Assembly (NCBI GenBank): GCA_021383565.1
Contig: CP079699.1
Location: forward strand, 2,356,001-2,420,000
Length of the DNA: 64,000 nucleotides
Source: Levilactobacillus brevis
Lineage (GTDB): Bacteria > Bacillota > Bacilli > Lactobacillales > Lactobacillaceae
Direction of reading: 5' to 3'
In this document: positions 16,541 to 25,466 of the stretch, in pieces
How positions within the stretch are numbered: position 1 is the stretch's first letter
How the letters are laid out: each line of letters begins with the position of its first letter
Position numbers and translations under genes: made by a program
Notes under the pieces: generated by a model
The model's database searches: none
What the model saw: the letters and a program-made list of their open reading frames with translations, nothing else
Told to the model about the DNA's origin: nothing

Positions 16541-16635
16541 GAGAAGTCCTCCGAATCTAGTCTGTTAGCCAACAATACCAGAGCGATGGGCTAAAGTAAA
16601 TTAGGACGCACTATAAATTAAATTATAAGTGAATT

Positions 16636-16667
16636 AAAACGCCAACCCCTTGTCAGGCTGGCGTTTT
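16636..16667 (-). terminator. Bidirectional intrinsic terminator
   Basis: AAAACGCCA and TGGCGTTTT form the stem. It overlaps the last codons of the MFS gene that ends at 16653. Confidence 0.7.
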
Positions 16668-17999
16668 TGCCGTTTTAATCGGTCGTGAGCGGATGTTGCC
16701 GATGGAGATGAGCAGAGAGACCAACACGAGCGGCCAGCTTAAGCCGTAGAAATACAGGCTAAAATCAGCTGTGTCACTGGGTTTAAAGAAATTGAGGATG
16801 CCGACCTTCGCTACCGCGCTAACGGCCACCAGCAGGCCGAACATGACCAATTGGCACAGCAAGCCACCGTACGTTGAGAAACGATATTTATGAATAATGG
16901 CACTGTCGCTGTCGATACCTTCGAGGGTGTAGAGCGTCTCGTTGAGCGTCGGGTTGTCGTAGCCCACGTAAAGCGTGATCAGCAGGAGTCCCACGAGGTA
17001 GCTCCCGACCCAAGGAATCAGCAGGAAAACTTGCCCGACCAGAAGGCTGATGAGGCTGTACTTGCGGGCCGCACGCGCTTGATGGTGGCCCAGCAAGTTG
17101 AAGACAGTGTAGCCGGTCTCAAAGCCCAGCAGGTACACGGCAAAGACGGCATACATCCCCGCCGTTCCCAAATAAAAGTAGGCAAAAAAGCTGTTAAAGA
17201 GTAGCACGAGGCTGACCAGAAAACCACGGTTCAGTAGGCGCATCTTGTAGTTGGGCAGAACGTGCCAGTCCGCAACCAATTCAATCAGCAGGATGACCAA
17301 GGCCACCGCAATGATGGCGAGCGTCAGCCAGCTGGGGATGGTGATTGTGGCCTTGCGTAGCGTGGTCAACACGGCGATGACGCCAAAGAAAATGAGCGAT
17401 AACACCCAGCGCCAAGTCTGTGAGAGGCCGTGGACGTGGCGGGGCGTCGCGCGATAGAAGTCACTGGTAAAGTTGTTGAGCAACAGGCCGCCGGGAAGTG
17501 CCACGAGGTAGAAGATCCCCAGTAGAATAAACGTCAACGTGTAGTTGAATTTAGCCAGCACGTCGGCACCAATGACCACCGCCAGACCGGCGAAGATGAG
17601 CCAATAGAGCCGCTTCATTTTAAAGTTCGCCGTATGGGTCAGGTGAAGCTTGACCGTTAAGAAATACGGCCAAATGGTGGCGGCACTGTAGCCCCACAGT
17701 AGGCTGCCCACGATGAGCCAGCCCAGTTGCGCGGTCGCCGCAAAGAGCAGGCTCCCGACCGCACCCAGCGTCAGACTGAGAATGAGGTAGGTGCTGGACC
17801 TGAGATTCAGGCGCTTGGTGTAGAAGATGCTGGCGGCTCGCGAGATGTAGAAGGCCACGAGGGCGATCAGATACGTTTCGCTCTGGGTCTGTTGCCACTT
17901 GGCCAGAATTAAGACGTAGGGCAGGATAATGCCAATATTTGCTAAGAAATTAAGCGTCCCGACAGAAAAGTCGGTGGCGCCTTGATGAAGTCGTTTCAC
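16653..17999 (-). CDS. MFS-like 12-helix membrane protein
   Basis: This 448-residue protein has about 12 hydrophobic helices and an overall MFS layout, with an N-terminal DFSVGTLNFLANIGIILPY and a central basic loop (FYRATPRHVHGLSQTWRW). I cannot match it to a particular transporter subfamily, and the usual MFS motif A between helices 2 and 3 is weak (YTKRLNLRSS). Translation starts at GTG with GGGAG upstream. It is the only gene of its transcription unit besides possibly the hypothetical gene at 18040 upstream, 40 bases away. Substrate unknown. Confidence 0.7.
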   Translation of the reverse strand: MKRLHQGATDFSVGTLNFLANIGIILPYVLILAKWQQTQSETYLIALVAFYISRAASIFYTKRLNLRSSTYLILSLTLGAVGSLLFAATAQLGWLIVGSLLWGYSAATIWPYFLTVKLHLTHTANFKMKRLYWLIFAGLAVVIGADVLAKFNYTLTFILLGIFYLVALPGGLLLNNFTSDFYRATPRHVHGLSQTWRWVLSLIFFGVIAVLTTLRKATITIPSWLTLAIIAVALVILLIELVADWHVLPNYKMRLLNRGFLVSLVLLFNSFFAYFYLGTAGMYAVFAVYLLGFETGYTVFNLLGHHQARAARKYSLISLLVGQVFLLIPWVGSYLVGLLLITLYVGYDNPTLNETLYTLEGIDSDSAIIHKYRFSTYGGLLCQLVMFGLLVAVSAVAKVGILNFFKPSDTADFSLYFYGLSWPLVLVSLLISIGNIRSRPIKTAKTPA

Positions 18000-18039
18000 G
18001 AAGAGAGCTCCCTTTTTCTATTAAAGTTGTTGGCGGGGA

Positions 18040-18534
18040 CTAGAAGTCTTTAAAGTCGTTGCCACACATGGCGCCCCACCACAGGCCGGTGGCCATGGCC
18101 GCGTAGTCGCTACCACCACCATCGCCGCCACCGGTGCCAAAGAAGCGATGCCGCGGCTTGCGCATGTGGCCGGGGGTGATAGTCGTTGGACTACAGGCAA
18201 CATTGATGATGGCATGAGTCCAGCGGATGTCGCCTGCGATGGTTTTACCGAATTTATCCCGCTCGCGGTACATCGCTTTTAGAATCTCGTCGTAGGTGTA
18301 CATGGGACTATCCCGAAAGTAAAAGGGCTTAAAATGATCCCGGTCGGCGGGTTTGAGTTGGCACGTCATGTCCCCTTCTCCAAGGATAAGTAGCCGGTCG
18401 TAATCAATCGTCAACTTATCGCGTGTATCCTGAGCGTAGTAAATGACCTCCAAGCCGCTGTAATCGACGGGATTAACGTAGGTTACACCGTATTGTTCGA
18501 TATATAGCGGGTTTAACAACGGTTCCTGTGCCAT
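18040..18534 (-). CDS. Hypothetical protein with Gly-rich C-terminus
   Basis: I do not recognise this 164-residue soluble protein. It is rich in Tyr and Asp in the first half (YYAQDTRDKLTIDYDRLLIL). The C-terminal part has GTGGGDGGGSDYAAMATGLW, similar in style to Gly-rich tails such as those of TPM-type proteins, though no TPM domain is present. GAAGGGA precedes the ATG. It lies directly upstream of the MFS-like gene on the same strand, so a joint transcript is plausible. Confidence 0.6.
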   Translation of the reverse strand: MAQEPLLNPLYIEQYGVTYVNPVDYSGLEVIYYAQDTRDKLTIDYDRLLILGEGDMTCQLKPADRDHFKPFYFRDSPMYTYDEILKAMYRERDKFGKTIAGDIRWTHAIINVACSPTTITPGHMRKPRHRFFGTGGGDGGGSDYAAMATGLWWGAMCGNDFKDF

Positions 18535-18681
18535 GACGGCATCCCTTCTTTCAGCTCAAGTATACCAAACTTCGGCGAAGAGGTCGGTTCCCAGACTTCC
18601 GCCGACTCAAAAAGGGCTGACAGCACGCTGCCAGCCCTTCGAAATCAAGTTTATTGAATACTTTAGCGATCACCTTACCAG

Positions 18682-19115
18682 TCGCCTACGGCTGCCAGGG
18701 ATTCCACCTGCTGTGGGGACCGGCAAGAGCCATGGGACGGTCTCTTGACTCGCCTTGAAGCCACGCCAGGACCGCGCGTCTCCAAGGTCGTCCAGTGCCA
18801 TAAGCTGGCTGAAGAACACCAGCTAACGCCACTTTCACGGCTGGCTCCATCCCTGGCCTCCTCCGGCTAAGGACAGATGGTACCAGCCAAAGACGTGTTG
18901 GACTAAACTTTTTGTTACTGTAACAGCTTAAAGCAGCCGTGAGTAAGCTAAATTTGGGCTCAGCCGGGGCATTCATAACTGGTGGTTTACCAGTTATGAA
19001 TGGGCGACTTGGAAATGCCGATCTGTGGCGGTTCCAAGCGAGTTTCGAGACCGTTCTTTGGCTCGAAACGTCCTTCCCCAGCGTTCCAGCCCAAATTTGG
19101 CGAACGGTAAGGCGG
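18682..19115 (+). repeat. Structured intergenic repeat, copy 2 (domains A and B)
   Basis: Domain A (18682-18872) has outer arms CCAGGGAT and ATCCCTGG and inner hairpins such as CAAGAG/CTCTTG and AGCTGG/CCAGCT. Domain B (18932-19115) has outer arms AAATTTGGGCT and AGCCCAAATTT, a perfect 13-bp hairpin CATTCATAACTGG/CCAGTTATGAATG, CTTGGAA/TTCCAAG and GTTTCGAG/CTCGAAAC. Both domains recur at 23525. It fills the gap between the hypothetical gene at 18040 and opuCD. No gene is seen within; short frames through it follow the hairpins and have no ribosome sites. Confidence 0.88.
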
Positions 19116-19144
19116 CTCTTAAGCAAGTGACGCGGGAAAGCCAG

Positions 19145-19807
19145 TTAGTTTTCCGAAGAAGTCTTGGGGGTCAAGCGCTTTTCGATAAAGGAAAGCACCA
19201 GATCAGTGATGATCGCCATCAGAGCCGTTGGTAACGCCCCGGCCAAGATGATGGCGCCTCCGTTCGTCGCGTTGGTCCCGCGGACGATGATATCGCCCAG
19301 ACCACCGGATCCGATGAAGGACCCAATCACGGTAATCCCAATGCCCAAGACTAGGGCGTTTCGAATTCCGGCGATAATCACGGATAGTGACAGCGGAATC
19401 CGAATGGTCTTCATGATTTGGAAACGGGTCATCCCCATCCCTTTACCGGCATCCAGCACGTCTTGGTCCACGCTCAACATCCCCGTGTAGGTGTTTTTCA
19501 CAATCGGGAGTAGTGAGTAGAGGAAGACGGTGGCGATAACGGTGTTTTGGCCGAGTCCCAGTCCCAGCATCAGGATGGACAGCATGGCCAGTGAGGGGAT
19601 GGTCTGGATAACGTTGGCAATCCCGATGATAATCGGCGAGAGCTTGCGGTTCTGCGAAATCCAAATTCCAATCGGAATCCCCACGATGGCGCCGAACAGC
19701 ACGCCATAGATTGAAACGAGGAACGTCTGGTTAAATTGACTGAGGACGTACATCCCGTTGTGTGAGAAGTAATACATCAGTTGCCCGAATAAGCCCATGT
19801 CTTTCAT
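19145..19807 (-). CDS. opuCD: Osmoprotectant ABC transporter permease OpuCD
   Basis: This 220-residue permease has about six helices and the BPD-type EAA loop (AGKGMGMTRFQIMKTIRIPLS) that contacts the ATPase. It is the last gene of opuCA-CB-CC-CD, which imports glycine betaine, carnitine or choline under osmotic stress. It begins 2 bases after the binding-protein gene. The structured repeat lies just downstream and may end the transcript. Confidence 0.92.
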   Translation of the reverse strand: MKDMGLFGQLMYYFSHNGMYVLSQFNQTFLVSIYGVLFGAIVGIPIGIWISQNRKLSPIIIGIANVIQTIPSLAMLSILMLGLGLGQNTVIATVFLYSLLPIVKNTYTGMLSVDQDVLDAGKGMGMTRFQIMKTIRIPLSLSVIIAGIRNALVLGIGITVIGSFIGSGGLGDIIVRGTNATNGGAIILAGALPTALMAIITDLVLSFIEKRLTPKTSSEN

Positions 19808-19809
19808 GC

Positions 19810-20739
19810 CTAGTTCCCCCCTTCAAAGTAGTGGTGTTGCTTCAAAAAGTCGTTGGCCACGGTTTGTGGTTCTTCCAGTTGGTCATCGACCTTATAGTTT
19901 AAGTTTTGCATAGTCTTCAATGAAATCTTGCCGGTCAACCGGTTCAAGACACCCTTCAATTCTGGGTGCTGTTTCAAGATGGCATCGGTGGCCACCGGAC
20001 TCCCATCGTATGGTGGGAAGAAGTTCCGGTCGTCCTTGAGGATCGTCAGATCATAGCTACCAACCCGGCCGTCGGTGGAATAGCCAAGGATGGCGTCCAT
20101 CTTACCGGCGGAGAGGGCATCGTAAAGTAAGCCGACCTGCATCGGGTAGACCGTACCAAAACTAAAGCCGTAATCCTTCTGGAAGGCGGGGTAACCGTCA
20201 CCCTGACGATTTTGCCAGATTTGGTCAATCCCAACGCGCATGTTCGGCGCTAATTTTTTCAGATCGCTGACCGTCTTCAGGTGGTGCTTCTTCGCGTAGC
20301 TCTTCTTGACCATCCAAGCGTAGGTATCGGCGAACCCGTAAGACTTGAAGTAAGTCATGTGGTAGCGATCCTTAAATTCATTGACGACGGTCTTATTAAC
20401 CTTGGCCGGATCCCGTTCGAACTTTTCGTTCAGGATGGTGGTCAAGTCGGTCCCGTTGAATCGAATGGAAGAAATGTCGGCGTTATCGTTCTTTAAGGCG
20501 TTAAAACTAACATTTCCGGAACCGAGGTTATTGACAATAGTTGAATCGAGGTTGGTGTAGTGGCTGATCATGCCTTGAATCATGTAGGCCATGATCTGCT
20601 GCTCGGTGGTGTTCTGCGAGGCAATCCGGACGGTATTGTTGCCGGAGCCACTCAGACCAGGTAAGCTACAGCCCCCGAGGGGTAAGAGTACGATGACTAA
20701 CAGAAGTCCGGCTAGCCATTGACGTAAATGTTTTCGCAT
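19810..20739 (-). CDS. opuCC: Osmoprotectant-binding lipoprotein OpuCC
   Basis: This 309-residue protein has a lipoprotein signal peptide with lipobox LGGC (Cys near residue 24), so it is anchored on the outer face of the membrane. The mature part is an OpuAC/ProX-type binding protein (IASQNTTEQQIMAYMIQGMI, YGFADTYAWMVK, LGYSTDGRVGSYDLTILKDD). It captures quaternary amines for the OpuCB/OpuCD channel. AGGAGG precedes the ATG. The gene is 10 bases after opuCB. Confidence 0.93.
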   Translation of the reverse strand: MRKHLRQWLAGLLLVIVLLPLGGCSLPGLSGSGNNTVRIASQNTTEQQIMAYMIQGMISHYTNLDSTIVNNLGSGNVSFNALKNDNADISSIRFNGTDLTTILNEKFERDPAKVNKTVVNEFKDRYHMTYFKSYGFADTYAWMVKKSYAKKHHLKTVSDLKKLAPNMRVGIDQIWQNRQGDGYPAFQKDYGFSFGTVYPMQVGLLYDALSAGKMDAILGYSTDGRVGSYDLTILKDDRNFFPPYDGSPVATDAILKQHPELKGVLNRLTGKISLKTMQNLNYKVDDQLEEPQTVANDFLKQHHYFEGGN

Positions 20740-20749
20740 GACGGACCTC

Positions 20750-21376
20750 CTATCGTAATTGCCGTGGTGTCACGGTGTTTTCCAATTTACCTAACAAATA
20801 GTCGACGAGTAGGGCCAACAAAATAACGGGAATCGACCCGCCCAGAATCAAGTCGGAGCGGTAGAGGTTCAAGCCGTTAAAGATAAAGTCACCCAAGCCA
20901 CCGGCCCCAATGTAGGAAGCCAGTGTGGCCCACGCGATGACGTAGGTCGCCGACAGCCGAATTCCAGACATGATAACCGGAGCGGCTAGGGGAATCTCGG
21001 CGCGCATCATGGATTGCCACCAGGTCATTCCCATCCCCTTAGCAGCGTCACGCACTGTGGGGGAGACCCCCTCCATCCCCAGGTAGGTGTTACGCAGGAT
21101 GGGGAGTAAGGAGTAGATGAACAAAGCGACAATGGCGGGTGTCGAGCCAATCCCAAAGATGGGAATCATCATGGCTAAAAGCGCCATGGCAGGGATAGTC
21201 TGTAGGACACCGGCCAGTGTGATAATGGCGTTGGCGCCACGTTTCATCCGCGTCAGGAGAATGCCTAAGGGCACGGCGACAATGATTCCTAAAGCCAAAG
21301 CGGCCGCAGAAATATAGAGATGTTGGCCGGTCTTATCGATCAGCTGCATCCCGTAGACTTGTAAGAAGTGAATCAT
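20750..21376 (-). CDS. opuCB: Osmoprotectant ABC transporter permease OpuCB
   Basis: This 208-residue permease is paralogous to OpuCD. Its EAA loop is [21 protein letters not shown] and it has five to six hydrophobic helices. Its start overlaps the end of opuCA by 4 bases, indicating translational coupling. It forms the membrane channel with OpuCD. Confidence 0.92.
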   Translation of the reverse strand: MIHFLQVYGMQLIDKTGQHLYISAAALALGIIVAVPLGILLTRMKRGANAIITLAGVLQTIPAMALLAMMIPIFGIGSTPAIVALFIYSLLPILRNTYLGMEGVSPTVRDAAKGMGMTWWQSMMRAEIPLAAPVIMSGIRLSATYVIAWATLASYIGAGGLGDFIFNGLNLYRSDLILGGSIPVILLALLVDYLLGKLENTVTPRQLR

Positions 21377-22578
21377 TGTGATGATTCGCCCCCTTCATGA
21401 GTTGCGGCAGCGTGAATATCTGCGTTGATTGGGGAAGCCGGCTCTTCATCGTTGGCTGGTGCGCCACGTAAGGCATCGTAAACAATATCAACCAATGCGG
21501 TTCTCGTGACGATCCCGACCAAGTGTTTCTTGGCGTCGACAACCGGAACGTTTTTAACCCCCTGTTTTAGAATCCGGTCAACGGTGTCCCCAATGAGGGC
21601 GTTGGCCTGAACGTAGAAGACTTCGTGGTTGGTGAACCGGCTGACCGGCGTCGTGGCGTCGGTGATTCGGTTAATATCATCCAAATCAACGTAGCCTTGG
21701 AGCACACCAGATTCGTCCGTAACCAGTAGCGTATCAACTCGCCGGTCATGCATCAGGTCGATGGCGTCGTCCAACGTCTTGTCTGGCGTGATAGCGGCTG
21801 GGTTCTTCAGCATAATCTGGCTGACGGAGAGAATGTTTGGTTGGGCTCTGATCAGCCGTTCCTCACCGATTAAGTTGGTGACGAATTCGTTGGCTGGATG
21901 CCGCAAGATATTTTCCGGCGTATCGACCTGCACCTGCTTGCCGTGGCTCATGATGACCACGCGCATCGAGAGGTGAAGGGCTTCGTCCATATCATGGGTT
22001 ACGAAGATAAAGGTCTTGCCCAAGTCTTCCTGTAAATGCTTGACCAAGTCCTGTAGCGATTCCCGCGTGATGGGGTCCAACGCCCCAAAGGGTTCATCCA
22101 TCAGAATGATTTCTTGGTCGGCGGCCAGGGCCCGAACGACCCCGATCCGTTGCTGTTGCCCACCGGAAAGTTCGCCGGGGTAACGCTTCAGCATTTCTTC
22201 TGGCAGTTGGGCCAGGTTGATCATCTTTTTAGCCTGCTCAGCCCGTTTTTCTTTAGACCAGCCGAGCAGTTTCGGTACGATTTCAATATTCTCTTGGATC
22301 GTCATATGCGGCATTAGCCCGATGTTTTGAATTACGTAGCCAATGGAGCGCCGGAGCTTGACGGGATCCATCTTGGAAATATCCTTGCCATCAATCTTGA
22401 TGGTTCCCGAGGTCTGGTGCAGCATGCGATTGATCATCCGCATGGTCGTGGTCTTCCCCGATCCAGACGTCCCGATAAAGGAGATAAATTCCCCGCGGTC
22501 GACTTGCAAGTTAAAGTCGTCAACGGCAACTTTACCATTGGGATATTCCTTACGTAGATGTTCCATTGAAAGTAGCAT
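21373..22578 (-). CDS. opuCA: Osmoprotectant ABC transporter ATPase OpuCA with CBS domains
   Basis: This 401-residue ATPase has Walker [11 protein letters not shown] near residue 36, signature LSGGQQQR, Walker [14 protein letters not shown], and two C-terminal CBS domains (about residues 250-370; [20 protein letters not shown] and [19 protein letters not shown]). In OpuA-type systems the CBS module senses ionic strength and gates transport. It is the first gene of the operon, with AGGAGG before the ATG and a clear promoter at 22726-22754. Confidence 0.95.
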   Translation of the reverse strand: MLLSMEHLRKEYPNGKVAVDDFNLQVDRGEFISFIGTSGSGKTTTMRMINRMLHQTSGTIKIDGKDISKMDPVKLRRSIGYVIQNIGLMPHMTIQENIEIVPKLLGWSKEKRAEQAKKMINLAQLPEEMLKRYPGELSGGQQQRIGVVRALAADQEIILMDEPFGALDPITRESLQDLVKHLQEDLGKTFIFVTHDMDEALHLSMRVVIMSHGKQVQVDTPENILRHPANEFVTNLIGEERLIRAQPNILSVSQIMLKNPAAITPDKTLDDAIDLMHDRRVDTLLVTDESGVLQGYVDLDDINRITDATTPVSRFTNHEVFYVQANALIGDTVDRILKQGVKNVPVVDAKKHLVGIVTRTALVDIVYDALRGAPANDEEPASPINADIHAAATHEGGESSQ

Positions 22579-22725
22579 AGATTAACCTCCTGTGTAGTGA
22601 TGTCACACTTCTGGAAAAACGCCAGAAATATAAAAGAACGATCGGCATGCCAAAGTGGCACACGCGAGGTGAAGCAACTTGGAATCCGGTCGTATTTGGT
22701 TAGGTGGGCACTTATGAATATAGCT

Positions 22726-22754
22726 ATTGTACACGAGTCTGACGCGTTTTCCAA
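22726..22754 (-). promoter_or_regulatory. SigA-type promoter of opuCABCD
   Basis: On the minus strand TTGGAA and TACAAT are 17 bases apart. The leader is about 140 bases and includes small hairpins such as TGCCA/TGGCA and CTGG/CCAG, of unknown role. Confidence 0.65.
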
Positions 22755-23024
22755 AAGATAACTATTGCGAGTGTTGATAATGGCCGGGTATGAAACAGCT
22801 TCCTTGCCTGTTAGAACACCGGAATAGCGCCGTTGGCCTTTTTTTCGGCCTTCCACCAATTAAAGCATAACATACCTAAAGTAGTTTTTAATAAGAAACG
22901 CCTTATTGAAAGCGAAAAAGTGATGATAATTATGGCCATTTTTTTGGCAAAAAAGGCTTGCCTTCGACCTACTCTAACCCCGTATAATCTTGATTATCAG
23001 TTAAAGTGAAAGGGAGTTACGAAC

Positions 23025-23498
23025 TTGAAAAGAATCTTAATTGCCGGCCCGTTAGACCCAACCAGTCAGGCGTTTGTCCGCCAACTCAGTGAGAATATGA
23101 CGCTTGATTTAACGGTTTATACCCCTAGCCAAGTAGTGCTGCCTGCCGATGTGACAGGCTTTACAGGTGAAACGATGGACGAGGGGGGTCTGAGCGCCGC
23201 CATGTTGGACCAAGACCTGGTCGTAGCCCTAGCGCCGACAATTCATTTGGTGGAGATAGTCAAGGCGGTAGTGACGGCGGCCCAAGCCGTGGCCGTGCCA
23301 CAGGTCATGGTGAGTCGTACCGACGATATTGACGACCTACCCCGTGAGGTGCGGACGGCCCAACAGCTCTTATTGCGGGCGGGGATGCCGACGGATTTGG
23401 TCGAGGGCTTCGGTAGCCTCAGTGCGCTCTTGGGCCTCGACGTGTTGCCAGCCCCGACAGCCGTCGATCCCCTATTCGACGCCCGCTTCGCTGGGTAA
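23025..23498 (+). CDS. Hypothetical protein with Rossmann-like start
   Basis: This 157-residue protein begins KRILIAGPLDPTSQAFVRQL, a beta-alpha start that resembles NAD(P)-binding NmrA-like proteins, but the glycine pattern is incomplete and the chain is short. The rest (MVSRTDDIDDLPREVRTAQQ, GFGSLSALLGLDVLP) gives no family I recognise. It starts at TTG with GGGAG 9 bases upstream. A TATAAT at 22983 suggests its own promoter, although the -35 (TTGCCT) is 19 bases away. The structured repeat follows the stop. Confidence 0.55.
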   Translation: MKRILIAGPLDPTSQAFVRQLSENMTLDLTVYTPSQVVLPADVTGFTGETMDEGGLSAAMLDQDLVVALAPTIHLVEIVKAVVTAAQAVAVPQVMVSRTDDIDDLPREVRTAQQLLLRAGMPTDLVEGFGSLSALLGLDVLPAPTAVDPLFDARFAG

Positions 23499-23524
23499 CA
23501 CTATTTCAGTTGAGCAGCAATGAT

Positions 23525-23981
23525 CGCCTACGGCTACCAGAAATTCCGCCTGCTGTGAGGACCGGTGAAAGCCACAGGGCGGTCTTTCACCTCGGTTTGG
23601 AGCCGAGGACCGCGTCTCCAAACACGTCCAGCGACGTAACCAGGCAATAGGATGCCTGGTTACGTCGCACTCACGGCTGGCTCCATTCCTGACCGACGGC
23701 TAAGGTTGTGGCGAATTTAAATCGTGTTGATCGCAGTGGGTTTGCCACTTAGTTTCGAATTGTTGTGGGAGCGGATTTAACTGGTGGTTGAACGAGACAC
23801 TAGCGTAGCCGCGAGTGAGCCAAATCTGGGCTCAGCCGGGGCAATGATGGCTGGGCTTGCCGTCATTGGGTACCTTGAAAACGCTGAACTGTGGCGGTTC
23901 CAAGTGAGTTTCGAGACCGTTTTTTGGCTCGAAACGTCCTTCCCCAGCGTTCCAGCCCAGATTTGGCGAACGGTAAGGCGA
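23525..23981 (+). repeat. Structured intergenic repeat, copy 3 (domains A and B)
   Basis: Domain A (23525-23705) has hairpins GGTGAAAG/CTTTCACC, GTTTGGAG/CTCCAAAC and a perfect 15-bp GCGACGTAACCAGGC/GCCTGGTTACGTCGC. Domain B (23804-23981) has outer arms CCAAATCTGGGCT and AGCCCAGATTTGG, which differ from copy 2 on both sides and keep pairing, then CAATGA/TCATTG and GTTTCGAG/CTCGAAAC. The ends TCGCCTACGG and CGGTAAGGCGA form imperfect inverted repeats. It lies between a plus-strand and a minus-strand gene. Confidence 0.88.
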
Positions 23982-24008
23982 CCAGTTCCCACAGTTGGTG
24001 ATAGCATA

Positions 24009-24039
24009 AACCGCCATCTACCGAGAGTAAATGGCGGTT
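24009..24039 (-). terminator. Terminator-like hairpin after the MFS gene
   Basis: On the minus strand AACCGCCAT and ATGGCGGTT form a 9-bp stem followed by TTTATG. The T-tract is short. Confidence 0.5.
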
Positions 24040-24071
24040 GTGATAGTCTATTTGGCAGCCGGAGGCGACGG

Positions 24072-25298
24072 TTAATGACTGGCTTGTCGTTGGCGAATTT
24101 CCGGGGCGAACCACCAGAGTAAAGCGAGGTTGATGAGCATGAGGATTGCCGTTGAGAAGAAGACGGCGTTGTAGTTGAAGATCCCCGCCAACCAGCCTCC
24201 AAGTAAGGCGCCCAGCATGTTGCCAATCGATTGAAACGATTGGTTCCAGCTGAAGACGGTTGAGGTCAGCGTGACCGGTGTGTTTTTGGTCAGGAGCGTC
24301 TGAATCTCGGGGAATAGAGCCCCGTCGGGAATCCCGATCATGAAGCGTAGAATCCCCAGCATCCAGACACTGGTGACGAAGCCTTGCGGAAAGTACATGA
24401 CAGTGGCAAAGATATAGCCGAAGAGCAGAACCCGTCCCGAGCCGTGATGGTCGCCGTAACGGCCCAGTCGTGGTGCAGCGATGATATTAGAGATGCCCGG
24501 TAGCGCGGCCAGAATCCCAGCGACCACGGTAATTGGCCCAACGTTGTGCATGAGTTCCTTGACATACAGACTGATGATGGGCGAGATGGACGTGTTGCCA
24601 AATTGAACGAACATGGTCGAGCACAGCAAGATGATAATCAATTTTAAATTGGGAACAGCCGCCAGACGATTCGGACGTTTGGCGGTTTTTGATTGGCGTG
24701 GCACCGGTTTGAAGTTCTCCTTGACCAGCACCCAGCTGAGTACGAAGGTAATCAGGAGTAGGCTGGCGGTCACGAAGAAGGTCATGCGAATCGAAAAGAT
24801 CTGGGCCAACACCCCACCGATGATGGGGCCGAGCAGATTGCCACTGGTCCCACCGGTCGTCAGGGTTCCCAACGCCGCTCCCGAGTATTTTCGCGGCGTC
24901 TGGGCGGCAATCAAGGCCTGTGCGTTGGGAATGTAGCCGGCAAAGACGCCTTGTAGGGAGCGCAGGGCGACCAATTGCCAAACGTTGGTGGCGAGGCCCA
25001 TGAGGCCCATTGCCACGGCAATTCCGAGCGAGGTTCGAAGGAGCATGAGCTTGCGGCCCTTGCGATCGGCGACCATGCCCCATAGTGGCGCGGCGATGGC
25101 CCCCACGAAGAAGTCGGCGGCGTACACCAAGCCACTGTACATGGTCACCTGTGCCTTGGTGTACGTCCCCAGGCTACTGACATATAACGACAGAAAGGGC
25201 ATGATCTCACTGAACGCCATGCCTACAATAAACGAACAGAACCACAGAATGTGGAGGTTCCGCCGCCAGAGATCATTATTCTCCTCGGCTTCATCCAC
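24072..25298 (-). CDS. MFS multidrug efflux protein (first of a tandem pair)
   Basis: This 408-residue, 12-helix MFS protein has motif A GMVADRKGRKLMLLRT after helix 2 and the motif C-like segment TGGTSGNLLGPIIGG in helix 5, as in proton-driven drug/H+ antiporters (MdtG/PmrA-like). It starts at GTG with AAGGAG upstream. It is highly similar along its whole length to the neighbour at 25467; even the start region MDEAE..R..WRRNL is shared, so the pair arose by tandem duplication. It has its own promoter, which lies inside an inverted repeat. Substrate unknown. Confidence 0.88.
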   Translation of the reverse strand: MDEAEENNDLWRRNLHILWFCSFIVGMAFSEIMPFLSLYVSSLGTYTKAQVTMYSGLVYAADFFVGAIAAPLWGMVADRKGRKLMLLRTSLGIAVAMGLMGLATNVWQLVALRSLQGVFAGYIPNAQALIAAQTPRKYSGAALGTLTTGGTSGNLLGPIIGGVLAQIFSIRMTFFVTASLLLITFVLSWVLVKENFKPVPRQSKTAKRPNRLAAVPNLKLIIILLCSTMFVQFGNTSISPIISLYVKELMHNVGPITVVAGILAALPGISNIIAAPRLGRYGDHHGSGRVLLFGYIFATVMYFPQGFVTSVWMLGILRFMIGIPDGALFPEIQTLLTKNTPVTLTSTVFSWNQSFQSIGNMLGALLGGWLAGIFNYNAVFFSTAILMLINLALLWWFAPEIRQRQASH

Positions 25299-25322
25299 GA
25301 TGGGTCAACTCCTTAACGACAA

Positions 25323-25392
25323 AAAAATTGCTGATATTGTCATAAACATACCGCGCAAACCGCGAAACGTCAATGATAATCAGCAATTTTTT
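25323..25392 (-). repeat. Inverted repeat enclosing the MFS promoter
   Basis: AAATTGCTGAT and ATCAGCAATTT flank about 45 bases that contain the promoter. Each arm ends outward in a run of A or T. In RNA the downstream arm and its seven T residues lie just before the ribosome site, so the element could act as an operator or as an attenuator. Confidence 0.65.
25345..25373 (-). promoter_or_regulatory. Promoter of the first tandem MFS gene
   Basis: On the minus strand TTGACG and TATGTT are 17 bases apart, with the spacer beginning TTTCGC. The promoter of the neighbouring paralogue at 26796 has the same layout and similar bases. Confidence 0.7.
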
Positions 25393-25466
25393 TGCGCTCG
25401 CACGAGTTAACCGAAAGCCTCAGTTAGGCTGCAAGCAATTGTGCAATTTAATCAGTATAACGGCAA

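Noticed and set aside
18939-19130. Open frames through repeat domain B
   Set aside because: Similar frames in the copies follow the hairpin arms, lack ribosome sites and signal sequences, and the arms covary in a way that changes the protein.
22906-22925. cre-like sequence TTGAAAGCGAAAAAG
   Set aside because: It lacks the C near the 3' end of the consensus and is over 100 bases from the nearest start, so it was not called.
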